A stretch of 64,000 bases of DNA, from positions 124,001 to 188,000 of the forward strand of contig CAZVNZ010000001.1 in the NCBI GenBank assembly GCA_964628515.1, written 5' to 3'. Made by a program: the position numbers and the translations under genes. Source of the stretch: CAZVNZ01 sp964628515. GTDB lineage: Bacteria > Bacillota > Clostridia > Christensenellales > Christensenellaceae. Positions 1-8,511 of this stretch are shown here, one piece after another. The notes under the pieces were generated by a model that worked only from the letters and a program-made list of their open reading frames with translations, had not been told where the DNA came from and did not search any database. Numbering within the stretch: position 1 is the first letter of the stretch; every line of letters starts with the position of its first letter.

Positions 1-2
1 AG

Positions 3-176
3 CAATTGCCCAAAAATTTTGTGCGTTGCCATCGTTCTTACATTATTAATATAGAAGAAATAGAAAGTGTGGAGCAAAAAGATGTGTATTTAAAACCAAT
101 TTCCACCACCCCCATACCCTTGGGTAAAAAGCATTTGGAAGGGGTTTATTTGGCTTTGGGGGAGGAAGTTTTCTGA
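3..176 (+). CDS. LytTR-family response regulator, C-terminal end only
   Basis: The last 57 codons of a gene that begins outside the window. The peptide contains FVRCHRSYIINIEEIE and later PLGKKHLEGV, the typical end of a LytTR DNA-binding domain as found in AgrA/VirR-type response regulators. The receiver domain must lie upstream and is not visible. Its stop is 21 bases from the stop of the sensor kinase on the opposite strand, so a likely kinase/regulator pair is arranged convergently rather than in tandem. Family assignment is firm; pairing with the kinase is inference. Confidence 0.8.
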   Translation, partial: QLPKNFVRCHRSYIINIEEIESVEQKDVYLKPISTTPIPLGKKHLEGVYLALGEEVF

Positions 177-197
177 TACTGCAAGGGTGCGTTTGTG

Positions 198-1556
198 TTA
201 AAGCACTATCTTTCCCCCACCGTTAAGTATAACCCTAACGCAAAACAGATAATCTTCCGACGTTATATAAAACATACCACCGTTTTTCTCGCAAAAACTG
301 CGTACGGAGGATATGCCTATGCCTTCTCCTTCTCGCTTGGAGGAGTAAAAACTCTCTTCTATTATTTCTAATTTGCCGTCAAAGCTGTTTTTTACTGAAA
401 TAAGCAGGTTGCCACCCTCTGTTTTGGCGACTACCTTAATAAATCTTTCTCCCTCTTTTTGCCGCAAACATGCCTCCGTTGCGTTTTCTATTAAATTGCC
501 AAACACCACGCATAAATCCAAATCGGAAATATCCAAATCGGCAGGTATTTGTACATCTATACTTATTGCAATGTTGTTTTGTTTGGAGATGTAGGCGTAA
601 TAACCTAAAATTGAGTCTATTATCGCATTGTCGCAGTAGCATACATCTTCGTCAAACAAATGCTCTTTTTGATATTTGCTTAAATAGTTTTTTATGCTCT
701 CTACATCGTTTCGCTCTGCAAGTCCGCTTATGGTGTGTATGTGGTGGCGCCAATCGTGACGCAGTTTATCACCGTCTTTAATGGTGGTAGTAAGTTTTTT
801 ATACTGCTCCTTTTGAATTTCCAGTTGCTTGTGCATTAAATCTTCTTTGCCCTTTGCAATTATGCTGTCGTAGTTTTTTACAAGCATTTGCAGGGTAACT
901 ATATATGTAATTAAACTTAGCAGGCTTAAAGAAAGGACGGAAATTAAGTGTCTGTAATTAAAAGGTCCTAAACGTGGTACTCCACCGTAAGAAGTTGTAA
1001 TGGTGTAGGTAAACATACAAAAGGGTATTATCCACATATACTTCCAGTTAGAAAAGTTAATGTCCGAATCAATTATTTGCTTAAACAGTTTTATATATAT
1101 GTACCGCATCACAGGAATATAAAGTATGAGTACTACTATGGAAATAATTATGTAGTTTGCATACTCAAAGGAAAAATAATTAGGGAATATTTTTAGCCCA
1201 AATATTACATTAGAAATGCTTATTACATTATTTTGTATGCCGAAAGTAACAAATATTAAAAATAATAACTGCATAGGGTTTCCCTTTATTAATAGTACAC
1301 AAACCCCAAAAGAGCCCAGCACCCACACAAAAAACGCAATAAACGAGTTTATGGGTCCTGTGTATATGGATTCTTTTTCAAAAAAAGTTAGTATTACAAT
1401 CATAGAGCTAGCGACGTATACAAGCAACACAGGAATTACAACCTTTATGCCAAATCTAAAATTTTTCTTGAAAGGTTTTATTATAAAGTAAAGATAAACT
1501 AAAAAATGTATAATTATATTTAGAATATAAAAAGGTGCATTTGCGCTTAAATTCAA
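198..1556 (-). CDS. AgrC-like sensor histidine kinase (GHKL ATPase)
   Basis: 452 residues. The first ~235 residues are mostly hydrophobic, with about six or seven predicted membrane segments, like the sensor part of AgrC/ComD-type kinases. The cytoplasmic part has a LRHDWRHHIH segment around residue 265 that carries the probable phospho-accepting histidine, followed by a GHKL ATPase domain with the N-box FGNLIENATEAC and a G-box GEGIGISSV. Such kinases usually sense a peptide or small molecule and phosphorylate a LytTR regulator, the tail of which lies convergently next to it. The start is TTG, 8 bases after GGAAGTG. A near-consensus promoter lies upstream. The ligand is unknown. Confidence 0.88.
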   Translation of the reverse strand: MNLSANAPFYILNIIIHFLVYLYFIIKPFKKNFRFGIKVVIPVLLVYVASSMIVILTFFEKESIYTGPINSFIAFFVWVLGSFGVCVLLIKGNPMQLLFLIFVTFGIQNNVISISNVIFGLKIFPNYFSFEYANYIIISIVVLILYIPVMRYIYIKLFKQIIDSDINFSNWKYMWIIPFCMFTYTITTSYGGVPRLGPFNYRHLISVLSLSLLSLITYIVTLQMLVKNYDSIIAKGKEDLMHKQLEIQKEQYKKLTTTIKDGDKLRHDWRHHIHTISGLAERNDVESIKNYLSKYQKEHLFDEDVCYCDNAIIDSILGYYAYISKQNNIAISIDVQIPADLDISDLDLCVVFGNLIENATEACLRQKEGERFIKVVAKTEGGNLLISVKNSFDGKLEIIEESFYSSKREGEGIGISSVRSFCEKNGGMFYITSEDYLFCVRVILNGGGKIVL

Positions 1557-1590
1557 TATATTTACACTTCCTTTTTGGATTATATTGTCT

Positions 1591-1619
1591 ATTATATTTT
1601 ATTTTAACTGTTACGTCAA
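1591..1619 (-). promoter_or_regulatory. Sigma-A-type promoter for the sensor kinase gene
   Basis: Read on the minus strand: TTGACG at 1619-1614 and a perfect TATAAT at 1596-1591, separated by 17 bases, about 35 bases upstream of the TTG start of the kinase. It is back to back with the S10 promoter about 80 bases away. Confidence 0.75.
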
Positions 1620-1699
1620 ATGATACAAGTGACTTTTTCGGTAATAAGTTAAAACAGGTAAAATTTTTTTAAAAAAAACTCGAAAAATAAAAAAAACAC

Positions 1700-1728
1700 T
1701 TGCCAATACACCAAAATTGTTGTATTAT
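1700..1728 (+). promoter_or_regulatory. Promoter of the S10 ribosomal operon
   Basis: TTGCCA at 1700-1705 and TATTAT at 1723-1728 with exactly 17 bases between. Transcription would begin near 1735, leaving a leader of roughly 225 bases before rpsJ. No better promoter is visible between the kinase and rpsJ. Confidence 0.75.
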
Positions 1729-1734
1729 ATATTA

Positions 1735-1959
1735 CGTTGCACTATGTATAAACAGCTAAATTAGCAAAAAAAGGCATATTGCACACAAAAAACGGAACAT
1801 TATTTACGAGAGGTTCCCGTCTGCCAAGCGGATAGTTTTCGTAAATTATGCTTTGCAGGACAAAGCAACTCCCATGGGCAAAGAAATTTGCTCAAAAAAA
1901 ATCAATGTGACACACACGGCTATGTGTACACGCAAGGAATGCTTAAGGAGGAAAATAAA
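1735..1959 (+). promoter_or_regulatory. Structured 5' leader of the S10 operon, probable ribosomal-protein autoregulatory element
   Basis: About 225 transcribed bases without a gene. Visible helices: ATTTACGA (1802-1809) with TCGTAAAT (1839-1846), enclosing a small CCG/CGG hairpin at 1817-1831; GCTTTG (1850-1855) with CAAAGC (1861-1866); and a 7-bp helix at 1875-1891 (GGGCAAA with TTTGCTC, one G-U pair). A long structured leader before rpsJ suggests feedback control by a ribosomal protein. Clostridia-specific r-protein leaders have been described, but I cannot confirm a family match here. The outer hairpin resembles one at 14531-14574. Confidence 0.6.
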
Positions 1960-2268
1960 ATGGCAAGCCAAAGAATAAGAATTAAGCTAAAAGCTTACGA
2001 CCACAATTTAATCGACCAATCGGCAGAGCGAATTGTAGAAACGGCAAAACGAACAGGCGCTAAAATATCAGGCCCGGTGCCTCTGCCCACACAAAAAGAA
2101 ATTATAACAATACTGCGTGCTACCCACAAATATAAGGATAGCAGAGAGCAATTTGAAATTAAAACTCATAAACGCCTAATAGACATATTAGAAGCAAACG
2201 CAAAAACTACGGACGCACTTATGCGCTTAGATTTGCCCGCAGGCGTAGATATTGAGATTAAGCTATAA
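1960..2268 (+). CDS. rpsJ: 30S ribosomal protein S10
   Basis: 102 residues, the usual Firmicutes length. S10 lies in the 30S head and, as NusE, takes part in antitermination. The start is the ATG of MASQRIRIKLKAYDH, 6 bases after a strong AAGGAGG; an in-frame ATG 72 bases upstream lies in the leader and lacks that site. First gene of the S10 operon. The C-terminus (LDLPAGVDIEIKL) fits the family. Confidence 0.97.
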   Translation: MASQRIRIKLKAYDHNLIDQSAERIVETAKRTGAKISGPVPLPTQKEIITILRATHKYKDSREQFEIKTHKRLIDILEANAKTTDALMRLDLPAGVDIEIKL

Positions 2269-2289
2269 TGCAGGCAAAGGAGGAATAAA

Positions 2290-2910
2290 ATGAAAGCTAT
2301 ACTTGGTACAAAAATTGGAATGACACAGATTTTTGCAGATAACGGAACAGTAGTTCCCGTAACTGTTGTAAAAGCCGGTCCTTGCGTTGTACTGCAAAGA
2401 AAAACCAAAGAAATAGATGGCTACTGTGCATTGCAGGTAGGCTATGGCGATATTAAAGAAAAAAACGTAAATAAGCCTAAAATGGGGCACTTTAAAAAAG
2501 CAGGTGCTAAACCCACTCGCTATATAAGAGAGTTTTTAACGCAAGACGAGGCAGAAGTAGGCAGCGAAATTAAAGCAGATGTTTTTACAGACGGCGAAAA
2601 AATAGACGTATGCGGTATTTCTAAGGGCAAAGGCTTCCAAGGTGTTATTGCAAGACACGGACAACACAGAGGGCCTATGTCTCACGGTTCAAGATATCAC
2701 AGACGCCCGGGCTCGATGGGTGCTTGCGCATCTCCGGCAAAGGTTATGAAGGGCAAAAAACTTCCGGGACACGGCGGTAGCTTAAGAGTTACAATACAAA
2801 ATTTAGAAATAGCAAAAATAGATGCAGATAACAATCTTATTTTAGTAAAGGGTGCAATACCCGGCGCTAACGGCGGTCTGGTAACTATTAAGAAAAGCGT
2901 AAAAAGCTGA
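2290..2910 (+). CDS. rplC: 50S ribosomal protein L3
   Basis: 206 residues. Contains the L3 signature MSHGSRYHRRPGSMG in the loop that reaches toward the peptidyl transferase centre. Starts at ATG after AAAGGAGG, 21 bases downstream of rpsJ. Ends in TGA, which shows that TGA is a stop codon in this organism. Confidence 0.97.
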   Translation: MKAILGTKIGMTQIFADNGTVVPVTVVKAGPCVVLQRKTKEIDGYCALQVGYGDIKEKNVNKPKMGHFKKAGAKPTRYIREFLTQDEAEVGSEIKADVFTDGEKIDVCGISKGKGFQGVIARHGQHRGPMSHGSRYHRRPGSMGACASPAKVMKGKKLPGHGGSLRVTIQNLEIAKIDADNNLILVKGAIPGANGGLVTIKKSVKS

Positions 2911-2932
2911 ATAACGAAAAGGAGAAATAGCA

Positions 2933-3556
2933 ATGCCAAAAGTAACAGTATTTAAAACAGATGGCACACAATCAGGCGAAATAATGCTAAACGATGCAAT
3001 TTTCGGCGTAAAAGTAAATGCGACCGTTATGCACGATGCGGTTGTGCAACATCTTGCAAATAAAAGACAAGGCACTCAAAGTGCACTTACACGTAGCGAA
3101 GTACGTGGCGGCGGAATTAAGCCTTTCAGACAAAAAGGCACAGGCAGAGCACGTCAGGGTACTTCGAGAGCCCCTCAAATGACGGGAGGCGGAGTTGTGT
3201 TTGCTCCAAAACCAAGAGACTACTCTTTTAAACTAAATAAGAAAGTTAAAAGATTGGCTCTGTACTCTGCATTATCATCAAAAGTAGAACAAAAGCAGAT
3301 GATAGTTTTAGAAGATTGCAAACTAAGCGAAGCTAAAACAAAAGAAATGGTAAAAGTGCTTAAAAACCTGAAAGTTGACACGAAAGCACTAATAGTTACA
3401 GATATTAAAGACGAAACATTAGTGCGTGCGGCTGCAAACTTACAAGGGGTTAAAACCACACTTGCAACCACACTTTGCACATATGACATACTAAACTACG
3501 ATATGTTTATTGTAACTAAAGACGCAGTTAAAAAAGTAGAGGAGGTTTACGCATAA
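2933..3556 (+). CDS. rplD: 50S ribosomal protein L4
   Basis: 207 residues. The conserved loop GGGIKPFRQKGTGRARQG (around residues 60-78) lines the peptide exit tunnel. In E. coli L4 represses the S10 operon; whether it does so here is unknown. The stop overlaps the rplW start by one base (TAATG), implying translational coupling. Confidence 0.97.
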   Translation: MPKVTVFKTDGTQSGEIMLNDAIFGVKVNATVMHDAVVQHLANKRQGTQSALTRSEVRGGGIKPFRQKGTGRARQGTSRAPQMTGGGVVFAPKPRDYSFKLNKKVKRLALYSALSSKVEQKQMIVLEDCKLSEAKTKEMVKVLKNLKVDTKALIVTDIKDETLVRAAANLQGVKTTLATTLCTYDILNYDMFIVTKDAVKKVEEVYA

Positions 3557-3852
3557 TGAAAGATATTCACGATATTATCATAAAGCCTATACTTTCCGAA
3601 AAAAGCTACGACTTTATACCCGATAAAAAGTATACATTTATGGTTGCAATTAACGCAAACAAAACCCAGATAAAATCCGCTATAGAAGAAATCTTCGGCG
3701 TAAAGGTAAAATCTGTGGGTACTGCAAGAAAGCAGGGTAAGTTAAAAAGACAGGGACGTACACAGGGCAGAAGACCGGATACCAAAAAAGCCTATGTGAC
3801 ACTTACCAAAGAAAGCAAAGCTATTGAGTTCTTTGAGAGCATGGCTCAATAA
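3556..3852 (+). CDS. rplW: 50S ribosomal protein L23
   Basis: 98 residues. Begins with the typical DIIIKPILSEKSY and ends in the beta-rich region KKAYVTLTKESKAIEFFE. L23 sits at the tunnel exit and is a docking point for trigger factor and SRP. Coupled to rplD through a TAATG junction. Confidence 0.97.
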   Translation: MKDIHDIIIKPILSEKSYDFIPDKKYTFMVAINANKTQIKSAIEEIFGVKVKSVGTARKQGKLKRQGRTQGRRPDTKKAYVTLTKESKAIEFFESMAQ

Positions 3853-3873
3853 TAGGTAGGAGGTATATAAGGA

Positions 3874-4707
3874 ATGGCTATAATAAAATATAACCCGACT
3901 TCCCCGGGTAGAAGATTTATGTCTGTTTCCGCTTTTGAGGAAATTACGACAACAAAACCGGAGAAATCCCTGTTGGTTTCTCTTAAAAAATCCGGCGGAA
4001 GAAACGTTCACGGAAGAATTACAGTAAGACACGTGGGTGGCGGTAACAAACAAAAATACAGAATAATAGACTTTAAAAGAAATAAAGACGATATACCGGC
4101 AAAGGTAGCAACAATAGAGTACGACCCAAACAGAAGTGCAAATATTGCATTGCTACACTACGCAGACGGCGAAAAACGCTACATTATAGCTCCAATAGGG
4201 CTTAAGGTGGGAGACGCTGTGCTTAGCGGTAAAAATGCGGATATTAAACCCGGAAACGCATTGTGCCTATCGGATATTCCTGTTGGTACTATGATACACA
4301 ACGTAGAGCTAAAACCGGGCAAGGGTGCTCAGCTTGTAAGAAGTGCGGGAAATGCGGCACAACTTATGGCTAAAGAAAGCAAATACGCACAAGTAAGACT
4401 CCCCTCGGGCGAGGTTAGAATGATACTAGTTAATGCCAAAGCTACCATAGGGCAGGTTGGCAATGCAGACCAGGAAAATATTTCCATAGGTAAAGCAGGC
4501 AGAAAGAGACATATGGGTGTCAGACCTACGGTGCGTGGTTCGGTAATGAACCCATGCGACCATCCCCACGGCGGTGGCGAGGGTAAATCTCCTATCGGTC
4601 GTAGCGGACCTGTTACACCTTGGGGTAAACCTACTCTTGGTTACAAAACCCGTAAGAAGAAAAACCAGAGCGATAAATTTATTGTAAAACGCAGAAATAG
4701 TAAGTAA
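3874..4707 (+). CDS. rplB: 50S ribosomal protein L2
   Basis: 277 residues, full length. The C-terminal signature GGGEGKSPIGRSGPVTPWG contains the conserved histidine/glycine region near the peptidyl transferase centre (with DHPHGGG just before it). L2 is needed for subunit association. It starts with ATG after GGAGGTATATAAGGA. Confidence 0.97.
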   Translation: MAIIKYNPTSPGRRFMSVSAFEEITTTKPEKSLLVSLKKSGGRNVHGRITVRHVGGGNKQKYRIIDFKRNKDDIPAKVATIEYDPNRSANIALLHYADGEKRYIIAPIGLKVGDAVLSGKNADIKPGNALCLSDIPVGTMIHNVELKPGKGAQLVRSAGNAAQLMAKESKYAQVRLPSGEVRMILVNAKATIGQVGNADQENISIGKAGRKRHMGVRPTVRGSVMNPCDHPHGGGEGKSPIGRSGPVTPWGKPTLGYKTRKKKNQSDKFIVKRRNSK

Positions 4708-4727
4708 AAAGGAGTGAATGTGCCACT

Positions 4728-5000
4728 ATGAGCAGGTCAGTAAAAAAAGGACCCTTTATAAGCGAAAAGCTTTTAAGCAGAATACAGCTTATGAACGAAA
4801 AAAACGAAAAAAAAGTGTTAAAGACATGGTCAAGAGCATCTACAATATTTCCCGATATGGTAGGACATACCATCGGAGTGCATGACGGCAGAAAGTTTGT
4901 TCCTGTTTATGTTACGGAAGATATGGTAGGACACAAATTAGGTGAATTCTCCCCCACAAGAACATACAGGGGTCACGCGGGCGAGAAATCGTCCAGATAA
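4728..5000 (+). CDS. rpsS: 30S ribosomal protein S19
   Basis: 90 residues. Starts MSRSVKKGPFI and has the motif VGHTIGVHDGRKFVPVYV; forms a complex with S13 in the 30S head. The ATG follows AAGGAGTG with a somewhat long spacer. Confidence 0.97.
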   Translation: MSRSVKKGPFISEKLLSRIQLMNEKNEKKVLKTWSRASTIFPDMVGHTIGVHDGRKFVPVYVTEDMVGHKLGEFSPTRTYRGHAGEKSSR

Positions 5001-5019
5001 CCAAAGGAGGTAAAAATTT

Positions 5020-5406
5020 ATGGCAACAAGACAAAGAGAAAAGGCCGCAAAACGTATAGAAGAAAAAGATATGCGTCCTTATGCGGTTGCAAAATATGTG
5101 CGTATTTCCTCCCGTAAGGTTAAAGCGGTTATAGATCTAATCAGAGGATTACCCGTAGACAGCGCAAAAGCTGTGCTTTTAAATACGCCAAACGGTGCAA
5201 CAGAGCCTACACTTAAACTGTTAAACTCCGCAATAGCAAATGCGGAAAACAACAAGAACTTAAATTCCGACAGCTTGTATGTAGCAGAAGTGTTTGCAAA
5301 CCAAGGTCCGACGCTTAAACGCTTCAGACCAAGAGCACAAGGCAGAGCAACAAGAATCAGGAAGAGAACGAGTCACATAACTATAATCTTAGATCAGGTT
5401 AAGTAA
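5020..5406 (+). CDS. rplV: 50S ribosomal protein L22
   Basis: 128 residues. The core begins at PYAVAKYVRISSRKVK and the tunnel-lining hairpin includes GPTLKRFRPRAQGRA. There is an N-terminal extension of about 18 charged residues before the usual L22 start. The ATG lies after CAAAGGAGGT, so the extension is probably translated. Confidence 0.96.
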   Translation: MATRQREKAAKRIEEKDMRPYAVAKYVRISSRKVKAVIDLIRGLPVDSAKAVLLNTPNGATEPTLKLLNSAIANAENNKNLNSDSLYVAEVFANQGPTLKRFRPRAQGRATRIRKRTSHITIILDQVK

Positions 5407-5417
5407 GGAGGTACAGC

Positions 5418-6128
5418 ATGGGCCAAAAAGTACACCCCCATGGTTTTCGAGTGGGCGTCATTAAAGATTGGGATGCAAGATGGACAGCAAAAAAATCCAA
5501 ATTTGCGGATTATCTTAAAGAAGATGATGTTTTAAGAAAGTTTTTGAAGAAGAAATTATATGCGGCAGGTATTTCTAAAATAGAAATCGAGCGGGCCGCA
5601 AACAAAATATCCGTTAGTATTTCTACGGGCAAGCCGGGTATCGTAATAGGTAAAGGCGGACAAGGCGTAGACGTACTAAAAAAAGATTTACTAAAACTTA
5701 CAGGCAAGCAAATTGCGGTAAATATAATAGAAGTAAAAAGAGTGGATGTGGATTCTCAGCTTGTAGCGGAGAGTGTTGCACAACAGCTTGAAAGACGTAT
5801 TTCCTTTAGACGTGCCATGAAGCAGTCCATAGGCAGAACGATGAAAAGCGGAGCAAAGGGCATAAAGATTATGTGCTCGGGCAGGCTTGGCGGTGCAGAA
5901 ATTGCAAGAAGCGAGCAATACCACGAAGGCTCCATTCCACTACAAACAATAAGAGCGGATATAGACTACGGTTTTGCGGAAGCAAATACCACCTACGGCA
6001 AAATTGGCGTTAAGGTGTGGATATACAAAGGCGAAATTTTAGGAAATCCTCTTAAAGACAGAGCAAAACCTCAACAACAAGAACAAGGAGGTAAGAGAAA
6101 TGTTAATGCCAAAAAGAGTAAAGCGTAG
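5418..6128 (+). CDS. rpsC: 30S ribosomal protein S3
   Basis: 236 residues. Starts MGQKVHPHGFRVGVIKDW and contains a KH RNA-binding domain with GKPGIVIGKGGQGVDVLKK around residues 72-90; part of the mRNA entry site. The C-terminal tail is Gln/Lys rich. Its last 29 bases overlap the rplP start. Confidence 0.97.
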   Translation: MGQKVHPHGFRVGVIKDWDARWTAKKSKFADYLKEDDVLRKFLKKKLYAAGISKIEIERAANKISVSISTGKPGIVIGKGGQGVDVLKKDLLKLTGKQIAVNIIEVKRVDVDSQLVAESVAQQLERRISFRRAMKQSIGRTMKSGAKGIKIMCSGRLGGAEIARSEQYHEGSIPLQTIRADIDYGFAEANTTYGKIGVKVWIYKGEILGNPLKDRAKPQQQEQGGKRNVNAKKSKA

Positions 6129-6531
6129 AAGAGTTTTTCGTGGCAGAATGAAAGGCAAAGCACTACGTGGAAACACAATTTCCTACGGCGATTTCGGCTT
6201 AGTGGCACAAGAGCCCGGTTGGATAAAGAGTAACCAAATAGAAGCAGCCCGTATTGCTATGACAAGACACATTAAAAGGGGCGGTAAGGTTTGGATAAAA
6301 ATATTCCCTCATAAACCTGTTACGGAAAAACCGGCAGAAACCCGTATGGGTAGCGGTAAAGGTTCTCCGGAATATTGGGTAGCGGTAGTAAAGCCCGGCA
6401 GAGTTATGTTTGAGCTTGCAGGAGTTACCGAGGAAGTAGCAAGAGAGGCACTTACACGTGCGGCACATAAACTGCCTATTAAATGTAAGTTTATGATTAA
6501 AGAAACAGGTGGTGAGCTAAATGAAAACTAA
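6100..6531 (+). CDS. rplP: 50S ribosomal protein L16
   Basis: 143 residues. Starts MLMPKRVKRRRVFRGRMKG and contains GSGKGSPEYWVAVVKPGR, the conserved region contacting the tRNA elbow. The chosen ATG follows AAGGAGGT at 6-7 bases inside the end of rpsC, giving a 29-base overlap. An ATG two codons later is also possible, but the family usually starts MLMPKR. Confidence 0.96.
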   Translation: MLMPKRVKRRRVFRGRMKGKALRGNTISYGDFGLVAQEPGWIKSNQIEAARIAMTRHIKRGGKVWIKIFPHKPVTEKPAETRMGSGKGSPEYWVAVVKPGRVMFELAGVTEEVAREALTRAAHKLPIKCKFMIKETGGELNEN

Positions 6532-6730
6532 AGAAATTCGCGAACTTACCCTTGGGGAATTAGAACAGAAGTTAGTAGACTTAAAAACAGAGTTTTTTAA
6601 CCTGCGTTTTCAGTTAGCAACAGGTCAGCTAAATAACCCTTCCGGCATCAAAAATGTTAAGAAGGATATTGCAAGAGTAAAAACTGTTTTAAGAGAAATA
6701 GAAATTGCTAATGAACAAAAGGTTAAGTAA
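6521..6730 (+). CDS. rpmC: 50S ribosomal protein L29
   Basis: 69 residues, two-helix protein at the tunnel exit. Contains ELEQKLVDLKTEFFNLRFQLATGQL, shortened here to its core LKTEFFNLRFQLATGQL, the family signature. It overlaps the end of rplP by 11 bases. Confidence 0.96.
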   Translation: MKTKEIRELTLGELEQKLVDLKTEFFNLRFQLATGQLNNPSGIKNVKKDIARVKTVLREIEIANEQKVK

Positions 6731-6744
6731 AGGAGATGTCTTTA

Positions 6745-7005
6745 ATGGAAGTAACAAGAGGTTACCGCAAGGAAAGAATTGGTACGGTAGTAAGTAATAA
6801 AATGGATAAAACTATCGTTGTAGCTATTAAAACTAAAAAAAAGCACAAACTGTACGGAAAGACGGTGAACTTTACAAATAAGTTAAAAGCACACGACGAA
6901 AACAACGAATGCGGAATTGGCGATACTGTTAAAGTTATGGAAACCCGTCCGCTTTCAAGAGATAAAAGATGGCGTTTAGTAGAAATAGTACAGAAGGCTA
7001 AATAA
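6745..7005 (+). CDS. rpsQ: 30S ribosomal protein S17
   Basis: 86 residues. Contains GTVVSNKMDKTIVVAI and GDTVKVMETRPLSRDKRWR, the S17 OB-fold signatures. An in-frame ATG exists at 6736, but the AAGGAG motif (6730-6735) touches it directly; the ATG at 6745 has a 9-base spacer and is the better start. Confidence 0.95.
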   Translation: MEVTRGYRKERIGTVVSNKMDKTIVVAIKTKKKHKLYGKTVNFTNKLKAHDENNECGIGDTVKVMETRPLSRDKRWRLVEIVQKAK

Positions 7006-7030
7006 CTTTTGTGCAAAGAGGAGGATAAAC

Positions 7031-7399
7031 ATGGTACAACCAGAAACACGCTTAAAAGTTGCGGATAATTCCGGTGCCAAGATTATACAGTGCATAAGAG
7101 TTCTTGGTGGTTCGGTTAAAAAAACAGCTAACATCGGAGATGTTATAATCGCATCTGTAAAAACGGCTACACCCGGCGGTGTAGTTAAAAAGAAGGATGT
7201 TATAAAAGCCGTTATTGTACGTTCTAAAAGCGGAGTAAGAAGAGCTGACGGTTCTCATATTAAATTTGACGAAAATGCAGCAGTAATAATCGATAACAAC
7301 AAGCAACCAAAGGGTACTCGTATATTCGGGCCTGTTGCAAGGGAGCTTAGAGATAAAGACTACATGAAGATAGTATCTCTTGCCCCCGAAGTTCTTTAA
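7031..7399 (+). CDS. rplN: 50S ribosomal protein L14
   Basis: 122 residues, standard length. Starts MVQPETRLKVADNSGAKII and has RVLGGSVKKTANIGD. L14 lies at the subunit interface and forms the binding site of the silencing factor RsfS. ATG after AGAGGAGG. Confidence 0.97.
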   Translation: MVQPETRLKVADNSGAKIIQCIRVLGGSVKKTANIGDVIIASVKTATPGGVVKKKDVIKAVIVRSKSGVRRADGSHIKFDENAAVIIDNNKQPKGTRIFGPVARELRDKDYMKIVSLAPEVL

Positions 7400-7409
7400 G
7401 GAGGCGCAT

Positions 7410-7727
7410 ATGGCTAATAGTTTAAAGATAAAAAAAGGCGATACCGCAGTTGTTATATCGGGTAAAGAAAAGGGCAAAAAAGGCAAGGTGCTAAAGGTAC
7501 AGCCTACAAATAAAAAAATTGTGATAGAAGCCGTAAATATGGTAACGAAGCACAAAAAGCCTAAAAATCAAACAACCCCGGGCGGTATTATTAAGCAAGA
7601 AGGAGCATTAGATATTTCCAACGTAATGGTAATATGCCCCAAATGCTCTAAAGCTACAAGGGTAGCCCACAAAATAGAAGACAGTAAAAAGGTGCGCATT
7701 TGTAAAAAATGTGGCGCCAATCTGTAA
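7410..7727 (+). CDS. rplX: 50S ribosomal protein L24
   Basis: 105 residues. KOW motif near the N-terminus (KKGDTAVVISGKEKGKKGKV) and a C-terminal four-cysteine patch (CPKC and CKKC) that could bind zinc, as in many Clostridia. The start at MANSLK follows AAGGAGG; an in-frame ATG 30 bases upstream lies inside the end of rplN. Confidence 0.96.
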   Translation: MANSLKIKKGDTAVVISGKEKGKKGKVLKVQPTNKKIVIEAVNMVTKHKKPKNQTTPGGIIKQEGALDISNVMVICPKCSKATRVAHKIEDSKKVRICKKCGANL

Positions 7728-7744
7728 GCAAGGGAGGTTTACAA

Positions 7745-8284
7745 ATGCCAAGATTAAAAGACGCATACAGGGAAACTATGAAATCCGATATGATGAAAAA
7801 GTTCTCCTACAAAAACATAAACCAAGTCCCCCGTATAGAGAAAATAGTTATAAATATGGGTATGGGAGATGTTAAAGACAATGCAAAGGCACTTGATTCT
7901 GCTCTTGATGATTTAACGGTAATAGCAGGACAAAAGCCGGTGGTTACATTGGCCAAAAAATCCGTAGCTAACTTTAAAGTACGTGAAGGAATGAAAATAG
8001 GTGCAAAGGTTACCATAAGAGGTACCAGAATGTACGAGTTTTTAGATAAATTAATTAGCATTGCTATTCCTCGTGTTAGAGACTTCCGTGGGCTTTCCCC
8101 GAAATCCTTCGACGGCAGAGGCAATTTTGCAATGGGCTTTAAAGAGCAGTTGGTTTTTCCCGAAATTAACTACGATAATGTAGACCAAGTAAGAGGTATG
8201 GATATTATTATAGTTACAACGGCAAAAACGGACGAGGAAGCCAGAGAGCTGCTTACCCTAATGGGTATGCCCTTTGCTCACTAA
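7745..8284 (+). CDS. rplE: 50S ribosomal protein L5
   Basis: 179 residues. Contains PRIEKIVINMGMGD and the P-loop-like region RDFRGLSPKSFDGRGNFAMG; binds 5S rRNA and contacts the P-site tRNA. The start at MPRLKDAYRE follows GGGAGG with an 8-base spacer. Confidence 0.97.
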   Translation: MPRLKDAYRETMKSDMMKKFSYKNINQVPRIEKIVINMGMGDVKDNAKALDSALDDLTVIAGQKPVVTLAKKSVANFKVREGMKIGAKVTIRGTRMYEFLDKLISIAIPRVRDFRGLSPKSFDGRGNFAMGFKEQLVFPEINYDNVDQVRGMDIIIVTTAKTDEEARELLTLMGMPFAH

Positions 8285-8294
8285 GGAGGAAAAG

Positions 8295-8480
8295 ATGGCA
8301 AAAAAGAGCATGATTTTAAAACAACAAAGAGGTTCTAAGTTTTCTACACGCAACTACACAAGATGCCGTATATGTGGCAGACCTCACGCTGTGCTTAGAA
8401 AATACGGAATATGTCGTATATGCTTTAGAGAGCTTGCATATCGTGGTCAGATACCCGGTGTAAGAAAAGCAAGTTGGTAA
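8295..8480 (+). CDS. rpsN: 30S ribosomal protein S14, zinc-binding (C+) type
   Basis: 61 residues, the short type Z form. The two pairs CRIC and CRIC (in TRCRICGRPH and YGICRICFREL) form the zinc ribbon. Starts MAKKSM after AAGGAGG. The C+ type in the spc operon supports a Firmicutes origin and implies zinc-dependent S14 as the housekeeping copy. Confidence 0.97.
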   Translation: MAKKSMILKQQRGSKFSTRNYTRCRICGRPHAVLRKYGICRICFRELAYRGQIPGVRKASW

Positions 8481-8511
8481 AATCTATTATTTAGTTTAAG
8501 GAGGAAAAGAC

